The notes below the pieces were generated by a model that had not been told where the DNA came from, made no database searches, and worked only from the letters and a program-made list of their open reading frames with translations. This document shows, piece by piece, positions 54,927 through 64,000 of a stretch of DNA of 64,000 nt (position 1 is its first letter; the number at the start of each line of letters is the position of its first letter). The stretch is from Agarilytica rhodophyticola (GTDB lineage Bacteria > Pseudomonadota > Gammaproteobacteria > Pseudomonadales > Cellvibrionaceae): assembly GCF_002157225.2 (NCBI RefSeq), contig NZ_CP020038.1, positions 248,001 through 312,000 on the forward strand, in the 5' to 3' direction. The position numbers and the translations under genes were made by a program.

Positions 54927-55934
54927 TTACTCTTGAATCAGACGAATAGTATCGCCAGGTTTTATTTGAAGCGCCTCAAAACTTTCTTGGGGTAAAATAA
55001 CATCATTGCTATCACCATGTGTAAATTGGCTCTTAACAACTCGAAAATTATTTAATGTCGTATTAGCTATTAAAGTTTCATCTGTCAGCGATGCATTGGG
55101 ATTAGTAATCGCTGTATGAGTGGCTATACTGCGAACACTTTTAATATTTTTAATTTTTGCTCGCATAATTGGCCCACCATCAAAAATATCAACGACATTT
55201 TCGTAGTCATAGCCTTCATCTTGCAAAAACTCCATTGCTCTTTTACTGTCTTTATTTGGCGTACCTATAGCGCTTTGTGCATCTTGCGATAAAAAACATG
55301 TATAAATAGGGTGCTTTGGCATTAGCTCAGTAATAAACTGATTTGACCCTGTACCACATAATGCGTCGGCTTCGCCGTATTCCATGTGGAAGAAGTTGCG
55401 ACCAATCGATTCCCAAAACGGGCTGATTCCGTCTTCATCGACAATGCCTCTAAGCTCTGCAATAACATGCTTAGCAAATCTTTCGGGAAATTGCCCCATT
55501 AAAAGGTAACGTGAAGTCGCTAGCCAGCGACCGTTACCGCGATAATCCGGATCGACAAACAAAGAGCCTACTTCGGAGTGGTCGGTATAGTCATTGGTTA
55601 GATGTAATAGCTCGGCCCGTACTTGTTTTTCAAGAGAGTGGGAATAATGGGTAACGGGCATAACACGGTAGGCATAAAAAGCCTGGCGACTTCCTGTTCG
55701 TGCATGAACACTTGCAGTACCAATAACCTTTCCTTTTTGTGTATCTTCCAGAGCTAAGAAGAAAAAGTCATCCTTATGGCTTTTAGTAGACGAAAAACTT
55801 TCTCTAGAGTTATTAATTTTTTTGCTGAGAGCCTCTTCCGATGTCGGTAGAGATGTCATTCCTTTTCCTGCTTTGTTGGCTAGGGCAAGTAAGTCTTCCA
55901 GATCACTTACTTCAACTTGTCTGATAATCAGCAT
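54927..55934 (-). CDS. astA: arginine N-succinyltransferase AstA
   Basis: First committed enzyme of the arginine succinyltransferase pathway, moving succinyl from succinyl-CoA to arginine. The 335-aa product has a double GNAT-like fold. The N-terminal MLIIRQVEVSDLEDLLALAN is followed by DYTDHSEVGSLFVDPDYRGN and then GRWLATSRYLLMGQFPERFA, which is the CoA-binding region. The stretch GISPFWESIGRNFFHMEYGE is strongly conserved in AstA. Only one subunit gene is present, as in enterobacteria, whereas pseudomonads have two. It lies 76 bp after the M20 hydrolase gene. Confidence 0.94.
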   Translation of the reverse strand: MLIIRQVEVSDLEDLLALANKAGKGMTSLPTSEEALSKKINNSRESFSSTKSHKDDFFFLALEDTQKGKVIGTASVHARTGSRQAFYAYRVMPVTHYSHSLEKQVRAELLHLTNDYTDHSEVGSLFVDPDYRGNGRWLATSRYLLMGQFPERFAKHVIAELRGIVDEDGISPFWESIGRNFFHMEYGEADALCGTGSNQFITELMPKHPIYTCFLSQDAQSAIGTPNKDSKRAMEFLQDEGYDYENVVDIFDGGPIMRAKIKNIKSVRSIATHTAITNPNASLTDETLIANTTLNNFRVVKSQFTHGDSNDVILPQESFEALQIKPGDTIRLIQE

Positions 55935-56010
55935 AAAATCTTTCCAATTTTTTATTAATAGCTACATTGCCAAATGTAGCTATTATAATGGGGGTAAAAC
56001 TTTGGTTTTA

Positions 56011-57225
56011 TTAAGCTTGCTTACTGCAGAGCTTAGCAATAAGTAGGGCAGAAAGTTGTGCTCTTTCAACAAAACTATCTAAGCAGGCAAATTCATCCTC
56101 ACTATGTATTGCTCCACCTCGAACACCTAAAGTGTCGATATTAACTAGCCCTGCTGCTGCAAGATTGTTTCCTTCGCAACAACCTCCTGTCGCTTTAAAG
56201 GCAATATCAATATCTAATTGTTGGCCACACATCTTAAGTAGATCGAACATGCTTTGTTGTCTTTCATTCACAGGTTTAGGTGGGCGATTAAAATTACCGT
56301 GTAGTTTAAATTTACATCCACTTTTCTGTTCCACTTGTTCTATATACGCGTGAATTTTCTCTTCTACATATGTTTGCTGCTGTGGATCTTGTACGCGCAC
56401 ATTAAAGCGGCATATGCCTAAGTCGGGCACTACATTAACCGCGCCGCCACCGGAGAATTTACCAATATTAACTGAAATCCCTTGTGCTTCGTCGCTTAGC
56501 TCTTCCAGCATAATCGCAAGTCGAGCAATTGCAGTAAGAGCGTTGCGGCCAGAGAAAAAGTCTCGTCCAGCGTGAACACTTTTGCCATGGCATACAACAG
56601 TGAAATTGCCGCTACCTTTACGAGCTCCTGCAAGTGTGCCATCTGATAATGCCGGCTCGTAGACTAGACCATAATCCGCTTTCTTCGCTAATTTTGTTAA
56701 TTCTGCAGCAGATGACGGTGAGCCGATTTCTTCGTCAGGGGAGATTGCAACGGTAAATCCTACTTGATCTTTGAAGGGAGAATGGTGAATTGCTCTGAGT
56801 GCTTCAGAAAGAATAACTAAGCCTCCTTTCATGTCAGCGACACCTGGGCCTCTTAGATGATTGCCTTCAATCCAAGTTTTTTGGAACTCACTATCTATGG
56901 GAAATACTGTATCACTATGACCGGTGCAAAGAATTTGCAGGGGTGCCTCAGGACGCGCAGAAAATAGCTGCATCTGGCTTGTTTCAAAGTTTTTTACTTG
57001 CCCGTCTTCTTGAACAAGAGGAATAGTTTCGAGCGTTAATGTTTTATGGGTGTCACTCAAAGGAGAGAATATGGAGACAAACTCTTGATTAACTGCATTT
57101 ATTCCTGCCGGATTAAAGCTACCAGAGTTAATGTCTGCAAGACGTCGTGTTGTCTCAACCATCGATGAGTGTCGCGGTTCAATGGAGGAGAGAAGCTGTT
57201 TTTCTTGTTCGTTAAGTTCAAGCAT
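56011..57225 (-). CDS. M20 family metallopeptidase, possible desuccinylase
   Basis: Zinc-dependent amide hydrolase of the M20/carboxypeptidase G2 group, 404 aa. Metal and catalytic residues are visible: His103 and Asp105 (GHSDTVFP), Asp131 (ADMKGG), and Glu165/Glu166 (DEEIGS); the dimerisation domain follows with KSVHAGRDFFSGRNALTAIA. It is the first gene of the astADB group, which lacks astE. Because M20 members cleave acyl groups (acetyl-, succinyl-) from amino acids, it may do the succinylglutamate desuccinylation that AstE normally does. This is an inference. Carboxypeptidase activity is the main alternative. Confidence 0.88.
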   Translation of the reverse strand: MLELNEQEKQLLSSIEPRHSSMVETTRRLADINSGSFNPAGINAVNQEFVSIFSPLSDTHKTLTLETIPLVQEDGQVKNFETSQMQLFSARPEAPLQILCTGHSDTVFPIDSEFQKTWIEGNHLRGPGVADMKGGLVILSEALRAIHHSPFKDQVGFTVAISPDEEIGSPSSAAELTKLAKKADYGLVYEPALSDGTLAGARKGSGNFTVVCHGKSVHAGRDFFSGRNALTAIARLAIMLEELSDEAQGISVNIGKFSGGGAVNVVPDLGICRFNVRVQDPQQQTYVEEKIHAYIEQVEQKSGCKFKLHGNFNRPPKPVNERQQSMFDLLKMCGQQLDIDIAFKATGGCCEGNNLAAAGLVNIDTLGVRGGAIHSEDEFACLDSFVERAQLSALLIAKLCSKQA

Positions 57226-57778
57226 ATTTGAGGATGTGTAATCAGTATTTAATTAGCCTTCGAACAGAGTATAAGAGATACAAATTGTTACAGCTGAAAC
57301 TTTTATTTAAATGATTAGCGTTACTGTCTTATTGGCCTTATTGCTCATAGGATTTGTTATGAACCGCTTGCTAAGCATATAAAATTTGTCTTCATTGCGT
57401 CATTTAATAGCTCTTTTGATCTATAGCAATGCTAAATTGAAAAGTTATTGAGTAATTCTATTCTGACGGGCGTTATGCTAAAGATGTTATGGAATAATAA
57501 GAAAATATAGAATTTTATTCGGGGCACTTTTTTGATGCAAAAGCGCATCGCTCATATTAGAAGCCATCTTTATACCAATGCATTTTGTTCGACTATCTTA
57601 ATAAATAAAAGATTTTATTTTGTCTTGCAGGCCTAGAATAGGGTAATAGAAACACAGCGAATACCCCAAGAGCTTAAGTGATGAAACTGCTTACTTTTTT
57701 CCATAATCATGTTACTCATCTTGAGCCACAGCTCGCTATAACAGATGAAAATCACTTGATGATAATAAGAGGATAGTT
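57226..57778. other. divergent control region between the ast genes and the aminotransferase
   Basis: About 550 bp between minus-strand hydrolase-ast genes and the plus-strand aminotransferase. Both promoters should be here, and possibly binding sites for the neighbouring Lrp-family regulator or ArgR. I could not identify a clear site by eye. An AAGAGGA ribosome site precedes the aminotransferase ATG. Confidence 0.45.
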
Positions 57779-59146
57779 ATGGATTTAGCTCAAATTAAAA
57801 GCTTGATTGAGAGAGACCCTGAATTGATTTTGCACCCTGCTTCTTCCATTAGTGCGTTGGTTGAAAATGGACCTCAAATGATCACTTCGGGTAAGGGGTC
57901 TTATATTCAGGATGCTGAAGGGAATAAGTTACTAGATGCAATCGCTGGGCTGTGGTGCGTTAATGTTGGTTATGGTCGCATGGAGCTAACTCAGTTTATG
58001 AAAGAAGCCGCAGACCAACTTGCCTTTTATCACACCTTTTCTAATGCCTCTAATCCCTGGCAAGTGTTACTTGCTGAAAAGTTATTTAAGTATGCACCTA
58101 AAGGCATGGGAAAAGTGTTTTTTGGCTCATCGGGAAGTGATGCTAATGATACTCTTATCAAAATTGCTTGGCATTATCACAGCTTACTTGGTAAGCCAGA
58201 AAAGGTTAAAATAATAGCTCGTGAACAAGCATATCATGGTACCTCAATTAGCACGGCTGGCTTAACAGGCTTGGGTAATTTCCATAAAAACTACCCTATT
58301 CCTTTAGATTTTATCGTTCATACAGATTGCCCTCACTATTATACTCGTGCGCGTGAGAATGAAAGTGAACAAGAATTCTGTAATCGCTTAATTGGTAATA
58401 TCGAAGCTTTAATTGAGCGTGAAGGAGCTGATACTATTGCAGCTTTCTTCGCCGAACCCATAATGGCTGCTGGTGGTATTATTGAGCCTCCTGCAGACTA
58501 TTATCCTCGTCTTAAAAAACTACTTAAAGAAAATAATATCCTCTTAGTTGCCGATGAAGTTGTGTGCGGATTCGGTCGCTTAGGTAGCTGGTTTGGTTCT
58601 CCTTTACTAGATTTGGAGCCGGACATGTTGAGCTCAGCAAAAGGCGTCACTAGTGGTTATTTCCCAATGTCTATTGCGATGATTTCCGATGCAATTTGGG
58701 AAGTTTTGAAAGGAGGCTCGGAAACTCTCGGTGGATTTTTCCACGGCTATACCTACAGTGGGCACCCTGTTGGAGCAGCTGTCGGCTTAGCTAACATTAA
58801 TATCATTGAGCAAGAAGGACTTGTTGATCATGCAAAAAGCCAAGGTGCTTTTCTACACAGTCAACTGCGTAATGCTTTTGCCAATCATCCTCATGTAGGT
58901 GAAATTCGTGGTCGAGGCATGTTAGCTGGCATTCAATTAGTCGAAAATAAAGCTGCTCGCAAATTGCCTGAGCCAAGCTTGAAATGGCCCCTTAAAGTGG
59001 CGCAGCGCGTGCGCCAAGAGGGCGTTATCGTCAGACCTCTGCCTAGTGTTGGCTCTATTGCTATTTCTCCACCGCTTAACTTTTCGACATCTGAAGTTTC
59101 ATCTCTTATTAATGCTTTGCGTATTGGAATCGACGAGCTGAATTAA
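57779..59146 (+). CDS. class III aminotransferase, omega-amino acid/polyamine type
   Basis: PLP-dependent aminotransferase of 455 aa, of the putrescine-pyruvate or omega-amino acid group. The PLP lysine is in SSAKGVTSGYFP, with the preceding LLVADEVVCGFGRLG holding the conserved Asp. The N-terminal YIQDAEGNKLLDAIAGLWCV and the HPVGAAVGLANINIIEQEGL segment are typical of this subgroup. It is longer than AstC (about 406 aa) and lacks its usual start, so it is probably not the succinylornithine transaminase. Divergent from the ast genes and followed by an Lrp regulator, it may act on agmatine-, putrescine- or GABA-type products. Substrate uncertain. Confidence 0.9.
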   Translation: MDLAQIKSLIERDPELILHPASSISALVENGPQMITSGKGSYIQDAEGNKLLDAIAGLWCVNVGYGRMELTQFMKEAADQLAFYHTFSNASNPWQVLLAEKLFKYAPKGMGKVFFGSSGSDANDTLIKIAWHYHSLLGKPEKVKIIAREQAYHGTSISTAGLTGLGNFHKNYPIPLDFIVHTDCPHYYTRARENESEQEFCNRLIGNIEALIEREGADTIAAFFAEPIMAAGGIIEPPADYYPRLKKLLKENNILLVADEVVCGFGRLGSWFGSPLLDLEPDMLSSAKGVTSGYFPMSIAMISDAIWEVLKGGSETLGGFFHGYTYSGHPVGAAVGLANINIIEQEGLVDHAKSQGAFLHSQLRNAFANHPHVGEIRGRGMLAGIQLVENKAARKLPEPSLKWPLKVAQRVRQEGVIVRPLPSVGSIAISPPLNFSTSEVSSLINALRIGIDELN

Positions 59147-59158
59147 ATTTGGGCGGAT

Positions 59159-59189
59159 CACCACCTGTATTAGATTTGTACCGGTGGTG
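59159..59189 (+). terminator. hairpin after the aminotransferase gene
   Basis: CACCACC and GGTGGTG form a 7-bp stem over a 17-base loop, followed by CCTCTTATTTT. It lies 12 bp past the stop and is a reasonable factor-independent terminator. Confidence 0.5.
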
Positions 59190-59367
59190 CCTCTTATTTT
59201 GTAAGTGTATGATTTATAATAATTATTTTTCTTGTGTACCTACTTTGTAAAAAACTGTTTAAAATTAACTTTGATGGCATTGGCCCGCTAAACGTAATAC
59301 AGAGTATATAAAAGTTATACAGAATTATTATAAATACCTCACTAACTATTTTAAGAGGCTATAGTGA

Positions 59368-59874
59368 ATGACGAGCTCGAAAAACCTCGATCGTTTAGAT
59401 TTACGCATACTCGAAACTCTTCAATCTGAAGGTCGAATGACCAATAAAGAATTAGCTGAACATGTGAATCTATCTCCCAGTGCGTGTCACCAACGTTTAC
59501 AACGTTTGATTACTGATGAATGGGTATCGGGCTTTACAGGGCGCTTAAATATCGAACGTTTGTGTGCGCCTGTGCAATGTATTGCGACAGTGTCACTTAG
59601 TAGCCACTCGCCTGACGCTTTTGGTATGTTAGAACGTCGCGTTGCCGGCTTGCCAGAAGCTTTAGAGGCTTATACCGTCAGTGGTAGTTGTGATTTCATT
59701 ATTCGTTTTGCGTGTACACACATGACACGTTATATGATGTTGACCAATTCTCTTATCCAAGATTGTCCTGAGATTTCCAACATCAGTACTCACGTGATTA
59801 TGAAGCAAAGTAAAGTCTTTACCGGCTATCCATTGAAAGAGCTTATGAGCCGACAAAGCTTTAATCCTGCTTGA
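59368..59874 (+). CDS. Lrp/AsnC family transcriptional regulator
   Basis: DNA-binding regulator of 168 aa that responds to amino acids. The N-terminal helix-turn-helix reads LDLRILETLQSEGRMTNKEL and LAEHVNLSPSACHQRLQRLI. The C-terminal RAM (ligand-binding) domain has RVAGLPEALEAYTVSGSCDF and ISNISTHVIMKQSKVFTGYP. Its position after the aminotransferase gene and close to the ast genes suggests control of one or both. Lrp homologues next to class III aminotransferases are common in amino acid catabolism. Confidence 0.92.
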   Translation: MTSSKNLDRLDLRILETLQSEGRMTNKELAEHVNLSPSACHQRLQRLITDEWVSGFTGRLNIERLCAPVQCIATVSLSSHSPDAFGMLERRVAGLPEALEAYTVSGSCDFIIRFACTHMTRYMMLTNSLIQDCPEISNISTHVIMKQSKVFTGYPLKELMSRQSFNPA

Positions 59875-59916
59875 GTAAAACTCTCGATATTATCTTTATA
59901 GTTTTGTATCTCTCAT

Positions 59917-59947
59917 CAATTCGATAGTAACTAATACCATCGAATTG
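59917..59947 (+). terminator. stem-loop after the Lrp gene
   Basis: CAATTCGAT and ATCGAATTG form a perfect 9-bp stem around a 13-base loop, about 40 bp after the Lrp stop and followed by GTATGGAG. No T tract follows, so termination is uncertain. Confidence 0.4.
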
Positions 59948-60170
59948 GTATGGAGAGGTTTTGAAAAGCTAGGGCTGAAATAAGCTAAAACCTTTGGCTT
60001 ATTTATCGAACCTATACCCTCTTGTGTCTTAAAAATCTCCTAATGTCACTTTTCTTTGCATTGCCTGCCTCATTTAATGACGAACTCCATTTTCCCTTTT
60101 ATCACTAAAGTATTGGCTAATACCTCAAATCCGATATTTTTGATTTGTATTAACTCGTTCAAGAGGATAA

Positions 60171-63100
60171 ATGAAAAGCGAAGCGAGTCTGGGCAAGTTT
60201 CATTCTTTGCCGATGGTGGATATTGGTGATCTGACCGCGCAGCCGCAGGGGAAGGTGTCTTTGCGGCGCAGTCATTCTATGAGGCCGGTATTGAGTCAGA
60301 CGATGGCAGAGTCGCTTGTGGCATCTTATCCCCATGCGCCCAAGCCGTCCTCAAAATCATCGCCAGTTCCAACGCATCGCAGCGCCGATATGCCGCCGCC
60401 ATCACCTCATCAGCTGACACTGCCCAAAGCACGCTTGTCCGATGAGCAGCACAGTCAAGGGCGTGCCATGCTCGACCGTGTCGCCGGAGGGCGGGCAGCA
60501 TTATTAGAGGTGGTGTCCACGGCGACCAAGACCCCTTTATCTGATCACCTGGATCAGCAAGTTAAAAAAGATGTTTTTACTGACTTACCTTTTCGGGTTT
60601 CTATTGGCGCTCATAATTTGGCAAAGATGCTGGATGACGAACAAGTGCTCGAACGATTGAAAGAAACTCCCTTGCATAAGGAAATCATCCAGCAGATTGC
60701 AGGGGACAAAACCCTGACCAAAAGAGGCGTGACTCGGGAGGCGACGGCTTATGCACAATTCTTTTTAGGTCAGCTCTATGATCATAGTCGCGCCCCTAAT
60801 ATTGAGACACTGGTGGCAGGCTTTCCCAAAGCCGCCCAAGCCGAGCTGCACGGTACCGGTGGTTACGCTCTGACGAAAGATTATGAGCGTGCCAATGATC
60901 TGGACTTGAAGATTATTCTTAAAGGCTTCGTCGAGGCAGGTTTTGTACCTTTTGATAGTCCTGAGAATATTCATCGTTTGAAAACCCTTGTCGGCCAGTG
61001 GTTGGTGGAGTCCATCTCTCCAGATGACTTGATTAAAGAGCCTTTGACCCTGATTGGCTATGACAAGGTCTTTGACTTGTGTACCCACAGTACCAAGTTT
61101 GGTGAAGGTTTATTTAAATTCGCCCTCAATCAACAAGACTCTGAGCATAGCAAACCTATCGATATCGCCATTGTTCGCCCACAAAATGTAGAAGTGTCCT
61201 TTGATTGCACTGCCCATTCTACCTCCCTGCATTTCAATACTGCCGATGGCAAGATTCGCCAGGTGGACTACCTCAGCCCAGAAGCGAAAAAAGTACTGGA
61301 TTATTTTAATGTCGACTTTTTTAAAGAAGATAATCTCCAGCGCCGTAACAAACGCAATGTAAAGGCGGGCAAAGCCATTCAATCCACCCATCCTGTTGCG
61401 GGCTTTTTGGTCAATAACAACCCGACCAAGTTTGATGTGGTGAAATCTATCGTGGGCGGGATGCAAGCTCTCACCGATATGCAAGATAGCCAAGTGCCGG
61501 CGGTGCAGCGTCATTTTAAGTATTTAGCCCATGGGCTTGAGCAGCAGGGGCTCAGCGTCGCGGCATTACAAACCCAGGCAGATACGGCACTGGACACCAT
61601 CCGAACACGGCTCAATAAAGAAGTATTGCCGTACGTGACCTCTATTTATCAAACGCCCCTTAATGATAAGGGAGATGTGGCACGGCTACTCGGCAACGTC
61701 TATAACGGGGATTTTCTAGATAAAGAAGACAATCACCCAAGGATTCTTAGTGTTTTGGAGGCGATCGATTTATCTCCCGAGATTCAGGAATTTTTCTGCC
61801 GCTTAGACAAGCCTCACTTGTCTCATGATGATGTCTTTAAAATGGCGACATACTTGATGAGTCCCGAGTCGATGCCTGAACTTGGGCACCTGGACGTGGC
61901 ATCCGACGAACGCATGATCATGGTGTTGCAATTGGTGCCCTTGTTGCGTCATTACAGTGCTGAAGATAAGCGCGAAGGGCGCACAATCGATGAGGATATG
62001 AGTCTGTTTATGTTGCATGCAGTGCAACACTTTCTCGGAGGCGCCGACGCGGATGAAGCCCAACAGCAGGGCGCGCTTGCGCGCTTACTAAGCCAACCCG
62101 TAGATGCCATCGCGGCCACTGACTGGAAAGCCTTGGCCCATGCCGTGGAGCCAAAAGCACCGTCCTCGTTGTTGCCGATCGTAATAGCCGCCGCGAAGCA
62201 TCCCGAGGATGCGGCCCTACAACAATTGGCTCATCGACTGCCGCGACAGTTACCCGAAGACGTGGATCATGGGGCGTTGGAGCATGTGTTATCCGAACTT
62301 AAGTGCGAGCCCCATTCAGCCGTGGCAAGCTTGGTTCGCAGCTACCGCTCGCAGCTTGGCCTGCGCCAATTAGACGCGGCTGTGGCGAAGGAGGACTGGA
62401 AAAGTGCGGGCCAGGCCTTAGGGAAATTGAGTATTACCCGAGATAAGCAGGCCAGCCATGCCTTACTTGCGCAGGGGATGAACCGGCTAGGTGAACAAGA
62501 TTTCAGTGCTTATGGTAAAAGCCGCCAAGGTCGTCTCAATGGCGCATTGAAGCTGATCACCCAGGGATTGTCTGCGTTGCCGCCTGCGCAATTAGATGAG
62601 ATGTGGCGTCACCGAGAATTAGAAGGACTCTATCCTAAGCTGTCACAGAAAATGGAAAAGACCTTAAGTAGCCATTTGCAGGACATGATCGATAACAGCC
62701 ATGACGTGCCGCGCCAGGATGTGTTACGTCGCCAGCGTATGAGCTTTATGGCCAATCACAAGCATTGGCCGGGAGTGTTGGCTGAGTACGGACGCCTAAG
62801 CGATAAGAACACCCATCAGATCGGCGAGGATTTGGCCCATGATAGCCGCTTGCTGGCAGATATCACGCGTTCCCCCAGTGCCGCTAAACTGCTGGCCTCG
62901 ATTATGATGGATCGACCAGCGCTTGTGCCTGGCAGGCGCATGGGCGCCGATGATCTTCACGCGTTTTTCAAGATGTTAGACAGCCATGAGCCGAGCCTAG
63001 AAAGCTCTGCATCTAGCGGCTCCAATGATAGCACTGGAGATAGGATGTCACGTTTATCAAAACGTGATTATGGCTTACTCAGAAAACGCTTATCCAAGCC

Positions 63101-64000
63101 AGCTCAAGGAAGGGAGAACACCGAGCAACACCGCATTAAGGCACAGACCCAAGACGCTATTGCAGCGCAAGATGTAGCATTTATTGCCAAACATCTTCTC
63201 AGTAAGCCATCGAGCACATTCGCCCAGGCAAATACCCAAGCCGTAGCCGAAGCTGTGTGGGAAAATCGATCAGCGCTGATGGCACAGCCCAAAAACAGCC
63301 ATGATGCCAATGCTCCCCTTGTGGCTGCTCGCCTGTTACTAGAAGCCGAGCATCAGGGCGATACATGGTTGAGCCATCATGAGCTTAGCACCATGGATAC
63401 GGGTGTGCGTTTTGGCTACAGCCAAGCCCTGGCCAATGCCATCAATACGCTTACCCATCCCTCCGTTACCCAGAGAGGCGTTAACAAGACCGGCGTTAAC
63501 AAGACAGGCACGCAAATAAAGAACACCGTGACAGCGGCAGACCCGTCTATGCTGGGCAAACTTCGTCAACAGCAGTTGCAGGTATTTAGCGTCGATCAAC
63601 AATGGCCGCAGGCGAATAAGGTCTGGGATACGCTCTCATCCACACAGCAGCAGGAAAGTGCGCCGGCACTGCTGGCCCAACTAGGGTTGCGCGACAAACA
63701 CGCCTCCAATGAGGCCTTAAGAGCACAGATGTTCCTTCTAGATAAAGTGCTGACGACAATTTCAAAAAAGAATCAGCCGATAGAAAATATCACTAGTCTT
63801 ATGCAACTTGTAGGATCTTACGCAAGTGCGTTGGATATGGATACTACGCTTTTAGATAATATATTAAGAAAACTAATTAGACAGGACAGTAATGGTCTTG
63901 AGCTCTATATTCAGCAAGATAGTAGTCGCGTTGATTCAGAAAAAGTATTAGCAGAAAAGGCACTGGAGCAGATTGTCCAGCAGCAGATTCGCAGTGACGA
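60171..64000 (+). CDS. giant unknown protein with a nucleotidyltransferase-like region, truncated by the window edge
   Basis: One open frame of 1276 codons plus two bases, with no stop to the last base. The ATG at 60171 follows AAGAGG at a good distance, and an in-frame TAA immediately precedes it. There is no signal peptide. Residues 1-110 are rich in Ser, Pro and His. Residues 225-370 resemble a poly(A) polymerase/CCA-adding nucleotidyltransferase: GG at 230-231, DLD at 243-245 with the GG-to-D gap equal to E. coli PAP I, then IDIAIVR (330-336) and FDCTAH-type segment (344-349) with DGKI (359-362), as in RRDFTINAL...DG. The rest is helical, with many Leu/Ala/Gln and possible repeats. GC content is clearly higher than in neighbours until near 63.7 kb. 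I do not recognise a named family. Confidence 0.85.
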   Translation, partial: MKSEASLGKFHSLPMVDIGDLTAQPQGKVSLRRSHSMRPVLSQTMAESLVASYPHAPKPSSKSSPVPTHRSADMPPPSPHQLTLPKARLSDEQHSQGRAMLDRVAGGRAALLEVVSTATKTPLSDHLDQQVKKDVFTDLPFRVSIGAHNLAKMLDDEQVLERLKETPLHKEIIQQIAGDKTLTKRGVTREATAYAQFFLGQLYDHSRAPNIETLVAGFPKAAQAELHGTGGYALTKDYERANDLDLKIILKGFVEAGFVPFDSPENIHRLKTLVGQWLVESISPDDLIKEPLTLIGYDKVFDLCTHSTKFGEGLFKFALNQQDSEHSKPIDIAIVRPQNVEVSFDCTAHSTSLHFNTADGKIRQVDYLSPEAKKVLDYFNVDFFKEDNLQRRNKRNVKAGKAIQSTHPVAGFLVNNNPTKFDVVKSIVGGMQALTDMQDSQVPAVQRHFKYLAHGLEQQGLSVAALQTQADTALDTIRTRLNKEVLPYVTSIYQTPLNDKGDVARLLGNVYNGDFLDKEDNHPRILSVLEAIDLSPEIQEFFCRLDKPHLSHDDVFKMATYLMSPESMPELGHLDVASDERMIMVLQLVPLLRHYSAEDKREGRTIDEDMSLFMLHAVQHFLGGADADEAQQQGALARLLSQPVDAIAATDWKALAHAVEPKAPSSLLPIVIAAAKHPEDAALQQLAHRLPRQLPEDVDHGALEHVLSELKCEPHSAVASLVRSYRSQLGLRQLDAAVAKEDWKSAGQALGKLSITRDKQASHALLAQGMNRLGEQDFSAYGKSRQGRLNGALKLITQGLSALPPAQLDEMWRHRELEGLYPKLSQKMEKTLSSHLQDMIDNSHDVPRQDVLRRQRMSFMANHKHWPGVLAEYGRLSDKNTHQIGEDLAHDSRLLADITRSPSAAKLLASIMMDRPALVPGRRMGADDLHAFFKMLDSHEPSLESSASSGSNDSTGDRMSRLSKRDYGLLRKRLSKPAQGRENTEQHRIKAQTQDAIAAQDVAFIAKHLLSKPSSTFAQANTQAVAEAVWENRSALMAQPKNSHDANAPLVAARLLLEAEHQGDTWLSHHELSTMDTGVRFGYSQALANAINTLTHPSVTQRGVNKTGVNKTGTQIKNTVTAADPSMLGKLRQQQLQVFSVDQQWPQANKVWDTLSSTQQQESAPALLAQLGLRDKHASNEALRAQMFLLDKVLTTISKKNQPIENITSLMQLVGSYASALDMDTTLLDNILRKLIRQDSNGLELYIQQDSSRVDSEKVLAEKALEQIVQQQIRSD

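Overview
The window looks like the chromosome of a free-living, probably marine gammaproteobacterium. It carries a TRAP carboxylate transporter, both Pit and Pst phosphate uptake, arginine succinyltransferase catabolism, an A-type cytochrome c oxidase operon and a two-partner secretion system, mostly in an AT-rich background. The last 3.8 kb are visibly GC-richer. I did not recognise the genus. I see no rRNA, tRNA or CRISPR array.

Layout. 1-8.2 kb: a TRAP substrate-binding protein, a DUF47/PiT phosphate pair, an AHH-type nuclease toxin overlapping an Imm11-type immunity gene, a small secreted protein, a YciA-like thioesterase, and the two TRAP permease genes. 8.4-14.4 kb: pstS-pstC-pstA-pstB-phoU behind a candidate Pho box. 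14.5-24.5 kb: an ECF sigma factor facing a two-partner secretion pair, namely a 2475-residue exoprotein with RTX-like repeats and its TpsB transporter. 25.4-37.2 kb: a small lipoprotein, an M48 protease with TPRs, a DUF4265-like protein, an S41 protease lipoprotein, a small beta-barrel, an ECF sigma factor coupled to a membrane VWA protein, a TPR-methyltransferase, a GNAT gene broken by a 336-bp MITE-like element, a MarR regulator with a palindromic operator, a GGDEF remnant and an AraC regulator.

37.7-50.2 kb: a complete hydrogen cyanide synthase operon (hcnABC). About 1 kb away, in the opposite orientation, lies a seven-gene heme-copper oxidase operon: subunit II fused to two cytochrome c domains, subunit I, two subunit III genes, subunit IV, heme o synthase and SCO. 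A nitrilase-superfamily gene follows. Making a respiratory poison next to a terminal oxidase suggests a self-protection arrangement, but the sequence does not prove it.

50.3-59.9 kb: an OmpA-domain protein with duplicated DUF4892 units, then arginine catabolism: an M20 hydrolase, astA, astD and astB on the minus strand, and a divergent class III aminotransferase and Lrp regulator. astC and astE are absent here. The M20 enzyme could replace AstE.

60.2-64.0 kb: one uninterrupted reading frame of at least 1276 codons that runs off the window. It has no recognised overall family, but residues about 225-370 preserve the motif order and exact GG-to-DxD spacing of the poly(A) polymerase/CCA-adding nucleotidyltransferase fold. 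This large unknown protein is the most novel object in the window. The hcn/oxidase neighbourhood and the MITE-broken acetyltransferase are the next most interesting.
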